Positions 16,162-24,614 of a DNA stretch of 64,000 nt are shown here, piece by piece. The notes beneath the pieces were generated by a model that was not told the DNA's origin, ran no database searches, and worked only from the letters and a program-made list of their open reading frames with translations. Numbering within the stretch: position 1 is the first letter of the stretch; each line of letters starts with the position of its first letter. The translations under genes were made by a program, and so were the position numbers. The DNA is from Comamonas testosteroni (GTDB lineage Bacteria; Pseudomonadota; Gammaproteobacteria; Burkholderiales; Burkholderiaceae_C), in the NCBI RefSeq assembly GCF_014076415.1, contig NZ_CP043568.1, positions 4,526,001 to 4,590,000 on the forward strand. Direction: 5' to 3'.

Positions 16162-17130
16162 ATGTTCAAGTTCACAGCCACCGTTCTGGCTGCCATGGCT
16201 TTTTGCGGCGCTGCACAGGCACAAGGCGCTTATCCCAACAAGCCCATCCGTCTGCTGGTTCCCTTTGCCGCTGGCGGCACGACCGACCTGATTGCCCGCG
16301 TCATTGCCGAGCCACTGAGCCGTGAGCTGGGCCAGTCCGTGGTGGTGGAAAACAAGGGCGGCGGCGGCGGCACCATTGGCGCAGCTGAAACGGCACGCGC
16401 CAAGCCCGATGGCTACAACCTGGGCATTGCCACCGTGTCCACAACGGCCACCAACCCGGCCATCAACCCCAAGATCACCTACAACGTCGCCACCGATTTC
16501 ACGCCCATCGTGAACATCGCCGCCACGCCCAACATCATTGCCGCCAATCCCAAGTTTGCGGGCAAGGATTACAAGAGCTTCCTGGCTGAGGTCAAGAGCA
16601 ACCCCGGCAAGTACTCTTACGCATCGCCCGGTCAAGGCTCCATCACCCATCTGATGATGGAAATGTTCAAGCTGGAAACCAAGACCGACATAGCCCACGT
16701 GCCTTACCGTGGCTCCGGCCCTGCGCTGAACGACGCGGTTGCCGGCCAGGTGCCGCTGATTTTTGACAACCTGCCCTCTACCCTGCCCTTCGTCAAGGAA
16801 AAGCGCCTGACGGCCCTCGTCGTCGCCGCTCCCCAGCGTCTGGCTGCACTGCCTGATGTGCCTACCTTCAAGGAAATGGGTCTGCCCCAGGTCAACCGCA
16901 TGGCGTACTACGGCATCGTTGGCCCCAAGAACCTGCCAAAGGAAGTGGTGGACAAGATCAACGCCGCCGTGCGCAAGGCGGTGCAAGATCCTGCGGTGAA
17001 AAAGCGCATCGAGGAAAGCGGCTCCATCATCATGGCCGACACACCCGAAGCCTTTGCCAAGCAAATGGCCGAAGAGCTGGCCGTCTACAAGAACGTGGTG
17101 CAAAAGCAGAACCTGAAGATGGAAGACTAA
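16162..17130 (+). CDS. Bug-type tripartite tricarboxylate transporter binding protein
   Basis: A 322-residue periplasmic binding protein of the Bug/TctC family, with a signal peptide ending near residue 21 (GAAQAQG) and family motifs YPNKPIRLLVPFAAGGTTDL, GGGGTIGAAETARAKPDGY, ASPGQGSITHLMMEMFK and VPYRGSGPALNDAVAGQV. ATG 16162 has AAGGAGA six bases upstream. No TctA/TctB membrane genes are adjacent, which is common for these proteins in Burkholderiales. Following gcdH and the CoA-transferase and preceding a porin, it may capture glutarate or another dicarboxylate; this is contextual inference. A good terminator follows. Confidence 0.92.
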   Translation: MFKFTATVLAAMAFCGAAQAQGAYPNKPIRLLVPFAAGGTTDLIARVIAEPLSRELGQSVVVENKGGGGGTIGAAETARAKPDGYNLGIATVSTTATNPAINPKITYNVATDFTPIVNIAATPNIIAANPKFAGKDYKSFLAEVKSNPGKYSYASPGQGSITHLMMEMFKLETKTDIAHVPYRGSGPALNDAVAGQVPLIFDNLPSTLPFVKEKRLTALVVAAPQRLAALPDVPTFKEMGLPQVNRMAYYGIVGPKNLPKEVVDKINAAVRKAVQDPAVKKRIEESGSIIMADTPEAFAKQMAEELAVYKNVVQKQNLKMED

Positions 17131-17148
17131 GCGTCTTCATCCCCAAGA

Positions 17149-17188
17149 AGTCCTCGCAGGTGTGAATGCCTGCGAGGACTTTTTCTTT
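17149..17188 (+). terminator. Intrinsic terminator of the glutarate unit
   Basis: A perfect 12-bp stem (arms 17149-17160 AGTCCTCGCAGG and 17169-17180 CCTGCGAGGACT) with an 8-base loop followed by TTTTCTTT. It lies 18 bases after the Bug-protein stop and between that gene and the convergent porin gene. Confidence 0.9.
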
Positions 17189-17236
17189 GTACCGCTCATG
17201 CACAAGCAAGGTGCTGGTGCATGAAACTGGTGCAGC

Positions 17237-18286
17237 TTAGAAACGATGGCGGATACCCACCACCGCGCTGGTGCCGGACTTGTTGGGAATGTCCATGCTC
17301 ACGCGGTCGTACATGGCCACGGCATAGACATCGGTGCGCTTGGACAGGAAATGGTCGTAGCCCAGGCTGACTGTGGTGCGCGTGCCGCTGACGCTGCCCA
17401 CTTCCGACTTGGTACGTGCAGCCGCTGCCTTGAAGGTACCGGGCGTGCCGCTGACGGGGATGTCCAGACCCAGTGAGTAGGTGGTGTTCTCGCGATCCTG
17501 GGCGTTGATCTTGGCCTGGCCATAAGTGGCATAGAGCTTGGCCACGCTGAAGTCATAGCTGCCGCCCACCATCCAGTTGCTCTTGGTCGGCATCACCGCC
17601 AGCGATACCGGGTTGTTGATCTGCGCACGCTCGTAGAACGCGGTCAGGCTCAGCGGGCCGCCGAAGTACATCAGGTTCAGGCCCACATTCTTCTTGCCCT
17701 TGTTGCCACTGCTGGTCTGCTCGCCGAACTGGTAGTGCACATTGGCCTTCAGGCCGCCGAAGCTGGGCGTGGAATACAGGATCTGGTTGCTCCAGCCGGT
17801 GTTGGAGGCTGTGGTCAGGCTGTCCGTTCCCCAGGCCGCAGTCGTCATATTCGCATGCAGCACCAGTGGCGAGACCGTGAAGGAGTCGCCGAACGGGTTG
17901 GTCAGCACCGTGGGCAGGAAGTTCGGTGCCAGGCCACGACCCAGGCTCACGCGGCCAAAGCCGCCGGCCAGGCCCACATTGGCATCACGCGAGAAAAAGG
18001 GATCGGCATCAAAGCGGCCGGGGGTACCGGTATCGGCACGAAAAAAGCTGGTGATATTGAAGTCGGCCTTGAGACCGCCGCCCAGATCTTCCACGCCCTT
18101 CACACCCCACCAGGAAGTGGTCAAACCGCCGGAGCCGACCGAGGCCACACGCTCCTGCCCTGCCAGCTTCATGGAGCCCGCATAGCTATCGATGGTGCCG
18201 GTGAGCTGCACGGAACTCTGGGCCTGGGCCGACAGGCTGGCCACAGCCAGGGCGATGGTGGTGAAGGTAGCGACAAACGCTTTCAT
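17237..18286 (-). CDS. Gram-negative general porin
   Basis: A 349-residue outer-membrane porin of the Burkholderiales Omp32-like type. It has a signal peptide (MKAFVATFTTIALAVASLSAQAQ) followed by SSVQLTGTIDSYAGSMK, a strand-rich body with alternating polar/hydrophobic segments (GFGRVSLGRGLAPNF, NQILYSTPSFGGLKANVHYQFGE, SLGYDHFLSKRTDVYAVAMYDR) and the C-terminal VVGIRHRF ending in Phe, the outer-membrane insertion signal. ATG 18286 has GAGGA eight bases upstream. An 18-bp perfect palindrome with a TTGTATACAA core lies about 55 bases before the start and probably binds a GntR-type repressor. The porin probably admits the small carboxylates used by neighbouring genes. Confidence 0.93.
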   Translation of the reverse strand: MKAFVATFTTIALAVASLSAQAQSSVQLTGTIDSYAGSMKLAGQERVASVGSGGLTTSWWGVKGVEDLGGGLKADFNITSFFRADTGTPGRFDADPFFSRDANVGLAGGFGRVSLGRGLAPNFLPTVLTNPFGDSFTVSPLVLHANMTTAAWGTDSLTTASNTGWSNQILYSTPSFGGLKANVHYQFGEQTSSGNKGKKNVGLNLMYFGGPLSLTAFYERAQINNPVSLAVMPTKSNWMVGGSYDFSVAKLYATYGQAKINAQDRENTTYSLGLDIPVSGTPGTFKAAAARTKSEVGSVSGTRTTVSLGYDHFLSKRTDVYAVAMYDRVSMDIPNKSGTSAVVGIRHRF

Positions 18287-18341
18287 GGGTGGTTTCCTCT
18301 CTAAAAAATTTGAGACAAACCACCCATGCAAGAGTCAGGCC

Positions 18342-18359
18342 AGTTTTGTATACAAAACT
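18342..18359. promoter_or_regulatory. 18-bp perfect palindrome, GntR-type operator candidate
   Basis: AGTTTTGTATACAAAACT is a perfect palindrome just upstream of the porin gene. The TTGTATACAA core matches the form of operators bound by FadR/FCD-type GntR regulators. It overlaps the stop codon of the MFS gene (18358-18360). No GntR gene is present in the window, so the regulator would act from elsewhere. Confidence 0.6.
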
Positions 18360-19566
18360 AGGACTTCAAACGGAAGCTGTCGGCCAGCTTCAGCATCATG
18401 AACAACCAGAGCGCACCGCCCATGGCAATCAGCAGGCCGCCCACCAGGCCGATATGCGTCATGCCCCATTGCTGGCTGACGATGCTGCCCAGCAGTGCGC
18501 CGCCGCCAATGCCGATATTGAAAATGCCAGAGAACATGGACATGGCCACATCGGTGGCATCCGGCGCCAGATTCAGCACCTTGGACTGCATGGACAGCGC
18601 AAAGCAGATCATGGCAATGCCCCAGACCGAGCTTTGCAGATACAGGCTCCAGACCTGCGTGCTGCTCATGACCAGCAGCAACAGGCTCAGCGCCAGCACA
18701 CCGATGGAAGCCAGCAGAAAGCCGCGCGGAAAGCGCAGACCGAACCAGCCGAACAGCACGCTGCCCACAATGCCCATGCCGCCATACAGCAGCAGCACAG
18801 CCGTGGTCACATCGCCGGCGTGGCCGGCAACGTCCTGCACAAAGGGCTCGATATAGCTATACGCCGTGAACTGGCCGGTAATCACCAGCACCAGCAGCAC
18901 ATAGATGCCGACCAGGGCCGGGCGCCTGAACAGCATGGGCACACTGGACAGGGAGCCGGCGTTCTCGCTGGGCAGCAGAGGTAACAGCTTGCCCAGCACC
19001 AGCATCACCGCCGCCGCCACCGCGCCAATGGCCAGAAACGTCATGCGCCAGCCCAGCCATTCGCCCACGATGCGACCCAGCGGAATGCCCAGCACCATGG
19101 CCACGGAAGTGCCCGTGGCCAGCAGGCTCAATGCCATGGCCTTCTTGCCCGGAGGCGCCACCCGCACGGCCAGCGAGGCAGTGATGGACCAAAACACAGC
19201 ATGCGACAGCGCAATGCCGATACGGCTGATGACCAAAGACGCATAGCTCCAGGCCACACCCGAGAGCAGATGGCTGAGTACGAACACCGCGAACACGCCC
19301 ATCAGCAGCTTGCGCCGCTCCACCTTGCGCGTGAGCAGCATGAAGGGCAGCGAGGCCAGCGCGACCACCCAGGCATAGATGGTGAGCATAAGCCCCACCT
19401 GCTCGACCTGCATGTCAAAACTGGCGCCGATGCTGCTGAGCAGGCCGACCGGCACGAACTCGCTGGTATTGAAAACAAAAGCCCCCAGCGCCAGCGCAAT
19501 CACGCTGAGCCAGGCCTGGGTGGGAGATCGGGTCGATTCGATAGGGGCAGTCAAGGTTTCTGTCAT
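18358..19566 (-). CDS. MFS transporter, sugar-efflux (SotB-like) type
   Basis: A 402-residue major facilitator with twelve hydrophobic segments. The opening [29 protein letters not shown], the motif-A-like loop [19 protein letters not shown], and [30 protein letters not shown] are typical of the SotB/arabinose-efflux group of drug and sugar exporters. ATG 19566 starts the conserved part; the frame runs open 11 codons further. It is on the same strand as the porin, 71 bases upstream of it, but the palindrome and probable porin promoter lie between them, so they may be separate units. The substrate is unknown. Confidence 0.9.
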   Translation of the reverse strand: MTETLTAPIESTRSPTQAWLSVIALALGAFVFNTSEFVPVGLLSSIGASFDMQVEQVGLMLTIYAWVVALASLPFMLLTRKVERRKLLMGVFAVFVLSHLLSGVAWSYASLVISRIGIALSHAVFWSITASLAVRVAPPGKKAMALSLLATGTSVAMVLGIPLGRIVGEWLGWRMTFLAIGAVAAAVMLVLGKLLPLLPSENAGSLSSVPMLFRRPALVGIYVLLVLVITGQFTAYSYIEPFVQDVAGHAGDVTTAVLLLYGGMGIVGSVLFGWFGLRFPRGFLLASIGVLALSLLLLVMSSTQVWSLYLQSSVWGIAMICFALSMQSKVLNLAPDATDVAMSMFSGIFNIGIGGGALLGSIVSQQWGMTHIGLVGGLLIAMGGALWLFMMLKLADSFRLKS

Positions 19567-19695
19567 GCAATAAGGGCTTGCCGGCGTCTGGCGCCGCAAA
19601 ACCCGAAATTGTGCGCTTGCAGCATGACAGCGGACAGACAGCCCGGCCTTGCCCCGCCAATCAATGGGGTCGGGCCTGGCGAAGGCAGGGCCTGA

Positions 19696-20349
19696 TCAAT
19701 GCGCGACGGTGAAGCGTGCCTTGACGTGTTTGCTCCTGTCCAGTGCATCGATCAGCGCCACGGCCAGGTCCTGCACCGAAATATCGCCGGGCTGACCGTC
19801 AGCCTGCATCAACGGTTCGTCCTTGCCCGTGCGGTACTCGGCAGTGCGGCCCCTGGATTGCGCATCGGAGCCGCCATGAAAGCCCACGGCCGGGCTCAGC
19901 ATGGTCCAGTCCAGAGCGGACTCCTTTTGCAACTCGGCAAACATGTCGCGCGCCGCCGAGGCTCCGGGCTTGATAAACGCCGGGAAGTTGGGCGAATCCA
20001 CCAACTGCTGGCCATTCACATACAGGCTGCCGGCGCCGCCCACGACCAGATAGCGCTTGATGCCCGCAGCCTTGACGCCTTGCACGATGGCACGCGAGCC
20101 CTGCATGAAATCGTCATAGATATTGGGATTTTTCCAGCCTGCGTTATAGGCGCTGACCACCGCGTCGCAACCGGTCACGGCACGCTGCACCTCGTCGGCC
20201 TTGAGCACATCGGCCTTGACGAACTGCACATGCTCGCGTGCGGCAGCGGCCTTGCGAACCAGGGCCACGACTTCATGACCGCGACGCAGCAGCTCATCCA
20301 GCAATCCGGCACCGACAAAACCCGTGGCGCCAATCAATGCAACCTTCAT
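19696..20349 (-). CDS. NAD(P)-binding SDR-type epimerase/reductase
   Basis: A 217-residue Rossmann-fold protein beginning MKVALIGATGFVGAGLLDELLRRGHEV, with the GxxGxxG dinucleotide motif at residues 8-14 and later VVSAYNAG, KRYLVVGGAGSLYV and the C-terminal ISVQDLAVALIDALD. It resembles the YwnB/YwnB-like atypical short-chain dehydrogenases (NAD(P)H-binding, PF13460 type) often involved in quinone or stress responses. It is divergent from a LysR gene starting 108 bases away, which probably regulates it. The substrate cannot be read from the sequence. Confidence 0.88.
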   Translation of the reverse strand: MKVALIGATGFVGAGLLDELLRRGHEVVALVRKAAAAREHVQFVKADVLKADEVQRAVTGCDAVVSAYNAGWKNPNIYDDFMQGSRAIVQGVKAAGIKRYLVVGGAGSLYVNGQQLVDSPNFPAFIKPGASAARDMFAELQKESALDWTMLSPAVGFHGGSDAQSRGRTAEYRTGKDEPLMQADGQPGDISVQDLAVALIDALDRSKHVKARFTVAH

Positions 20350-20457
20350 GGAAAAACCCCTTGTATCTTCAAAAGAGCTAAAGATTAATCGGCATCAATC
20401 GCGAGAAAAACCCCTTTCAGCCACCATGACCTTGAAGCAGCACTTCAAAATAGCCTC

Positions 20458-21369
20458 ATGGAAGATTTCAGACGCATGGCCATTTTTGCCGCCGTGGTGG
20501 AGCGCGGCAGCATGAGCGCGGCCGCCCGCCAGCTCGACATGACGCCCTCGGCCGTCAGCCAGCATATCCGTCAGCTGGAGCACGATGCTGGCCTGACGCT
20601 GCTGCACCGCTCCACGCGCCAGCTGACGCTGACAGATGCCGGCCAGCGCTTTTACATACAATGCGCCGCCATGTGCGAAGCGGCCAACCGGGCTCGCGCC
20701 GAGTTGGCCGCCGAGCATCAGCGGCCCAGCGGCGAACTGCGTCTGGCTGCCCCGGCCGGCTTTACCCAGCATGCGGCCCCTGCGCTGCGCCGATGGCTGG
20801 CCATGCATCCTGAGCTACGGCTGCGCCTGCTGATGGATGACACTCCCATAGACCTGATCCAGGCGCGCGTGGATCTGGCGCTGCGCTTCGGCAATCTGCA
20901 GGATTCCAGTTGGGTGGCCCGCCACCTGGGACGCAGCGCCACCGTGCTCTGCGCCTCGCCGCATTGGATCAAGGCCCACGGCAGCACGCCTCGACACCCC
21001 AGCGAGCTGGCACAACTGCCCTGGCTGGAAATGAGCCGCAGCGACGATCCCCAGGCCGACTTTCTGTGGCGCCAGCAGGGCACGGCGCAGGAGTACCGGC
21101 TGCAGGTGCGGCCGCTCATGGTCAGCAACCACCGCAGCGCGGTGCAGCAGTTCTGCGAAGCGGGCCTGGGGCTTGCCCTGCTCTCGGCCCATGACGTGGC
21201 GGCAAGCCTGGAAACGGGCAGCCTGGTGCGCCTGCTGCCTGACTGGGATATGGGTATGCTGGATATCTGGGTCGTCACCGCCAGCCGCGACAGCCTGCCC
21301 GCCAAGGTGCGCGAGGCCATCGAGGTGCTGCGCGAGTATTTCGCGCAGCTAGAGGGCATGCAGAACTAG
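20458..21369 (+). CDS. LysR-type transcriptional regulator
   Basis: A 303-residue LysR-family protein: helix-turn-helix at about residues 4-62 (FRRMAIFAAVVERGSMSAAARQLDMTPSAVSQHIRQLEHDAGLTLLHRSTR) and an effector domain from about residue 88. It belongs to the large CrgA/PecT-like subgroup. It is divergent from the SDR gene at 19696-20349 with a shared promoter region, the usual arrangement for control of that gene and of itself. The effector is unknown. Confidence 0.92.
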   Translation: MEDFRRMAIFAAVVERGSMSAAARQLDMTPSAVSQHIRQLEHDAGLTLLHRSTRQLTLTDAGQRFYIQCAAMCEAANRARAELAAEHQRPSGELRLAAPAGFTQHAAPALRRWLAMHPELRLRLLMDDTPIDLIQARVDLALRFGNLQDSSWVARHLGRSATVLCASPHWIKAHGSTPRHPSELAQLPWLEMSRSDDPQADFLWRQQGTAQEYRLQVRPLMVSNHRSAVQQFCEAGLGLALLSAHDVAASLETGSLVRLLPDWDMGMLDIWVVTASRDSLPAKVREAIEVLREYFAQLEGMQN

Positions 21370-21436
21370 CGCAATCCTCGCACACGCAAGGACCCAACCA
21401 GCAGCCATCCAGGCCCGCCCCCCAAGGGTCGAAAGC

Positions 21437-21472
21437 AAAAAAGCCTGCAAATGCGAGGCATCCGCAGGCTTT
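21437..21472 (-). terminator. Intrinsic terminator of the Liv-type binding-protein gene
   Basis: Minus-strand hairpin with arms AAAGCCTGC (21472 to 21464 read leftward) and GCAGGCTTT, ending in a T tract (the A run 21437-21442 on the plus strand). It lies about 43 bases after the minus-strand stop at 21515. Confidence 0.85.
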
Positions 21473-21514
21473 GCAAAACAGGCCACACCACATGGCCCGG
21501 TGCACTCAAGGCAA

Positions 21515-22651
21515 TCAGTTCAGGTCGATAGGCGTCTTGTTGCCGTTCACATAGCGGCTCAGCGTATAGCTGGGGTTCTTCATCTCGCCATTCTTCTCGA
21601 ACTGGATCTTGGAGGTCACCCCCGAGAAGTCGGACTTCTGCAGGAAGGGGATATAGACCTTGGGGTCCCATGAATTGGCACGTTTCATGGCGTCGGCCAG
21701 CAGCATGGTGCCGTCATAGAAATAGGGGCTGTAGACCTGGAACTGGCCAGGATACTTGGCGTCATAGCGCTTCTTCCACTCCGTGCCGCCAGGCATCTTG
21801 GCAATGGAGGCACCGCCATCGGCGCAGACCACGTTCTCCAGCGGCTTGGCGCCGGCAGCCACCTTGGCCAGCTCGGTCACGCAAATACCGTCACCGCCAA
21901 ACATCTTGACGTCATTCATGCCCAGCTGGGCCATCTGGCGCAGCATGGGGCCGGCCTGACCATACATGCCGCCGTAGAAGATGGCATCGGGTTTCTTGGC
22001 CTTGATGGAGGTCAGAATGGCCATGAAGTCCGTGGCCTTGTCGTTGGTGAACTCGTTGGCCACGATCTTGATGCCGTGCTTTGCGGCATCCTTCTTGAAC
22101 ACATTGGCCAGGCCCTGGCCATAGGCCGTGCGGTCGTCAATCACGGCCACATTCTTGAGCTTGAGATTCTTGGCCGCATAGCTAGCCAGTGCCGCACCCA
22201 GGGCGTTGTCGTTGGCAATCACGCGGTAGGTGGTGTTCCAGCCGGGTTTGGTCAGATCGGGATTGGTCGCCGCGCCCGTGATCATGGGAATGCCACAGTC
22301 CTGGAACACCTTGGAAGAAGGAATCGCCACACCGGAGTTCACAAAGGCCACTGCACCGGCCACCTTGTCATCGCACAGTTTTTGCGAAGCCGCCGTGCCC
22401 TGCTTGGGATCAGCCACATCGTCCTCGGCCACCAGCACGAACTTGACCTTCTTGCCGCCGATTTCCATGCCTTTGGCGTTCAGGTCCTCGATGGCCATGC
22501 GCACGCCGTTTTCATCGTCCTTGCCGAAGTGAGCCTGAGGGCCGGAGGTCGGGCCGATATGGCCGATCTTGATGATCTGCTCCTGGGCCATCACGCCCCC
22601 TGCCATACCTGCTACGACTGTCGCGATACACAACTTGCCAAAATTCTTCAT
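21515..22651 (-). CDS. Branched-chain amino-acid-type ABC transporter binding protein
   Basis: A 378-residue periplasmic type I binding protein (LivJ/LivK-like). The signal peptide ends near residue 22 (AGGVMAQEQ), followed by IIKIGHIGPTSGPQAHFGKDDENGVRMAIEDLN, the hallmark start of the family; KLCDDKVAGAVAFVNSGVAIP and TYGQGLANVFKKDAAKHGIKIV-like segments follow. ATG 22651 has a GGAG ribosome-binding site. No Liv permease or ATPase genes are adjacent, so it either serves a system elsewhere or stands as an isolated gene, which is common in Comamonadaceae. It ends at a strong terminator. Confidence 0.93.
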   Translation of the reverse strand: MKNFGKLCIATVVAGMAGGVMAQEQIIKIGHIGPTSGPQAHFGKDDENGVRMAIEDLNAKGMEIGGKKVKFVLVAEDDVADPKQGTAASQKLCDDKVAGAVAFVNSGVAIPSSKVFQDCGIPMITGAATNPDLTKPGWNTTYRVIANDNALGAALASYAAKNLKLKNVAVIDDRTAYGQGLANVFKKDAAKHGIKIVANEFTNDKATDFMAILTSIKAKKPDAIFYGGMYGQAGPMLRQMAQLGMNDVKMFGGDGICVTELAKVAAGAKPLENVVCADGGASIAKMPGGTEWKKRYDAKYPGQFQVYSPYFYDGTMLLADAMKRANSWDPKVYIPFLQKSDFSGVTSKIQFEKNGEMKNPSYTLSRYVNGNKTPIDLN

Positions 22652-22845
22652 TGCGCACTCCACTCGGTTGAGACAAGACGCAACCTTATGCCCCGCGGCA
22701 GGCAATTGGCAATGAGGCAATCACATAGGTGCGGCGAGTGCTACACCGGCACAACAATCAGTGTTTTCAGGGATCGGCAAGTGCGCCGGGCTGTGCTGGA
22801 CAAACCCGCCGCCAGCCCTTGCTCGCAAAATGGCAGCAGGGCCCC

Positions 22846-22871
22846 AAAAAAACGCCCCAGACTGGGGCGTT
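22846..22871 (-). terminator. Intrinsic terminator of ribH
   Basis: A minus-strand hairpin with 9-bp arms AACGCCCCA and TGGGGCGTT around a 3-base loop (22851-22871), followed on the minus strand by a T run (A tract 22846-22852). It starts 20 bases after the lumazine synthase stop. Confidence 0.85.
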
Positions 22872-22891
22872 CTTGCATCAACACGTGCCGC

Positions 22892-23434
22892 TCAGGCTGC
22901 CTTGGCCTGCAGGATCGCATCCACCCTGGCATGCTGGTCCAGCGTGCTCAGGCAGGCATGAGCCACCTCCACGCCCTTCTTCACGAAGTGCTGGCGGAAG
23001 AACTCCACATGATCGCCATGTTCATGGAAGTCACGCGGCGTCAGCACGGCGGAGAACACGGGCACTTCGGTATCCATCTGCACGCGCATCAGGCCGTCGA
23101 TCACAGCCGTGGTCACGAATTCATGGCGATAGATGCCGCCGTTGACGATCAGTGCCGTGGCGATCACGGCGTCGAAACGACCGCTTTGCGCCAGCTTCTT
23201 GGCCAGCAGCGGGATTTCAAAGGCACCGGGCACGCTGAAATGCGTGATGTTGCCAGCCTGCACGCCCTGCGCCTGAAGCTCGGCCTGGGCAGCATCGCGG
23301 GCCTGGTAGACCACTTCGGTGTGCCAGCTGGCGCTGATGATGGCAATGCGGCTGCGGCCTGCTACGGTCTTCCAGGGCGTACCTTCGGAAGTCGCGTGAG
23401 TGGCAAAATTCATGGAGATAGGGGTCTGATTCAT
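22892..23434 (-). CDS. 6,7-dimethyl-8-ribityllumazine synthase (type II-like)
   Basis: A 180-residue lumazine synthase, which condenses 5-amino-6-ribitylaminouracil with 3,4-dihydroxy-2-butanone phosphate in riboflavin synthesis. Family features are RIAIISASWHTEVVYQARDAAQAEL, the substrate loop VPGAFEIPLLAKKLA, and IVNGGIYRHEFVTTAVIDGLM, whose His is the usual catalytic one. The divergence from classical RibH and the GIYRHEFV motif are more like the decameric RibH2 type of Brucella and rhizobia. ATG 23434 is used; the frame continues to 23491. It is preceded by a complete FMN riboswitch and followed by a terminator, so it is a single-gene, flavin-regulated unit separate from the main rib operon. 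Confidence 0.92.
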   Translation of the reverse strand: MNQTPISMNFATHATSEGTPWKTVAGRSRIAIISASWHTEVVYQARDAAQAELQAQGVQAGNITHFSVPGAFEIPLLAKKLAQSGRFDAVIATALIVNGGIYRHEFVTTAVIDGLMRVQMDTEVPVFSAVLTPRDFHEHGDHVEFFRQHFVKKGVEVAHACLSTLDQHARVDAILQAKAA

Positions 23435-23534
23435 GGTGGTATTTCCAGAAAATTCCAATGAATCAGGGCGTGCGCTGGTACACCTGCCCATGCGGCAGCG
23501 ATAGCTGCTGCACCACGGACCGATGCTGCGCGAT

Positions 23535-23691
23535 CTCTTTCATCCGGACTATGACCGTCGGCTCTGGCATCTCACCAGATCTGCTGACCCTTCAGCCTCT
23601 GGCGAGACTTCAGGCGCTCGCGGGCTGCCGCAGTCAATGCAATGCATTGCCGCAGATACCGCCGGTGGGGAATTGCACCCCGCCCTGAGAA
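23535..23691 (-). promoter_or_regulatory. FMN riboswitch (RFN element)
   Basis: Read on the minus strand, the element opens with TCTCAGGGCGGGGTGCAATT and CCCACCGGCGGTAT and closes with GGTGAGATGCCAGAGCCGAC, GGTCATAGTCCGGATGAAAG, matching the conserved core and closing stem of the RFN element across about 157 bases. It lies about 100 bases upstream of the lumazine synthase start. In this family FMN binding represses the downstream gene by termination or by hiding the ribosome-binding site. Recognition is by conserved sequence and very secure. Confidence 0.95.
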
Positions 23692-23942
23692 CGCTGCTTT
23701 GCAGTGAACCTGAATTCACCGCAAGACGAAGTCATTCTAGCGACGCTTTGGCAGCGCTTTTGACAAAAGGGTCACTATGGCGTCCATCCAAAAATCAAGG
23801 TAAAACCGCCCATATCGCACACCCAAAAAGCGAATCAAGCTCTCATTTAATGAGCACTCTGCATCATGAAGTCAACCCGGAACAGCCGCCGGACGTTAAG
23901 AGCACAAGGGATTGCGCCCACCCACACCTCACCAGACAAGCC

Positions 23943-24527
23943 ATGAGACCATCCTTGCAGGCATTGATGTCCACCCCCACACGCTGGGCCAGCATGGGGG
24001 CTTTGGCCGCCCTGTGCACGGCCTGCGCGGTTCCCGGCGAGTATGACTCCGGCTATGGCGGAGGCTACGGTGGCAGCTATGGCTCCACCACCATCTACAA
24101 CAGCCAGCCCGTTTATCCGGCCTATCCCGCCTACCCGGTGTACCAGGGCCAGGACCGCAATGACTGGGCATGGCGCGAACGTGAGCGCCGTCAATGGGAG
24201 CGCCAGCGCGAGCTGGAACGCGATCGCGCCCAGAACATGCGCGATCGTGAGCAATGGCAGCGTCAGATGGAACGCGACCGCGACCAGCAGCGTATGCAGG
24301 ATCAGCAGCGCCGCGAATGGGATCGTCAGCAATCCCAGAATCGTCGTGACCAAGACCAGATGCGCCGCCAGCAGGAGCGCGAGCAGCAGCAGCAGCAGTC
24401 GCAGCAACGCGAGCGTGACCGCATGCAGGCCGATCGTGATCGTGATCGTGATCGCGATCAGCGCCAGCAGCAACGCCAACGCGAAGGCCAGCAACAAGGC
24501 TTTCCTCCTCGCGGTGACTGGCGCTGA
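23943..24527 (+). CDS. Exported Arg/Asp/Gln-rich low-complexity protein
   Basis: A 194-residue protein. After a hydrophobic segment (WASMGALAALCTACAVPG), whose LCTAC could be a lipobox, comes a Gly/Tyr-rich stretch (SGYGGGYGGSYGS), a Pro/Tyr stretch (QPVYPAYPAYPVYQG), then over 110 residues made almost wholly of Arg, Gln, Asp and Glu with runs such as RDRDRDRDQ and QQQQQ. ATG 23943 is likely; 23967 is an alternative. The long charged region should form an extended helix or coiled coil. The DNA has a TGATCG hexamer microsatellite near 24433-24460. Possibly an envelope lipoprotein; the function is unknown. Confidence 0.65.
   Translation: MRPSLQALMSTPTRWASMGALAALCTACAVPGEYDSGYGGGYGGSYGSTTIYNSQPVYPAYPAYPVYQGQDRNDWAWRERERRQWERQRELERDRAQNMRDREQWQRQMERDRDQQRMQDQQRREWDRQQSQNRRDQDQMRRQQEREQQQQQSQQRERDRMQADRDRDRDRDQRQQQRQREGQQQGFPPRGDWR
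24433..24460. repeat. Hexanucleotide microsatellite inside a coding region
   Basis: Four to five tandem copies of a GATCGT-type unit lie within the Arg/Asp-rich gene and encode its RDRDRD segment. Units of six bases keep the frame, so copy-number change would lengthen or shorten the charged region without a frameshift. Confidence 0.6.
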
Positions 24528-24614
24528 CCGGACGCTGCGGCACGGCACCGCTTCTGCTTTTCTTGCCGCCACTTCATAATTTGCAGGCACTTAAACGCCT
24601 TTGAAGGAGCGTTC

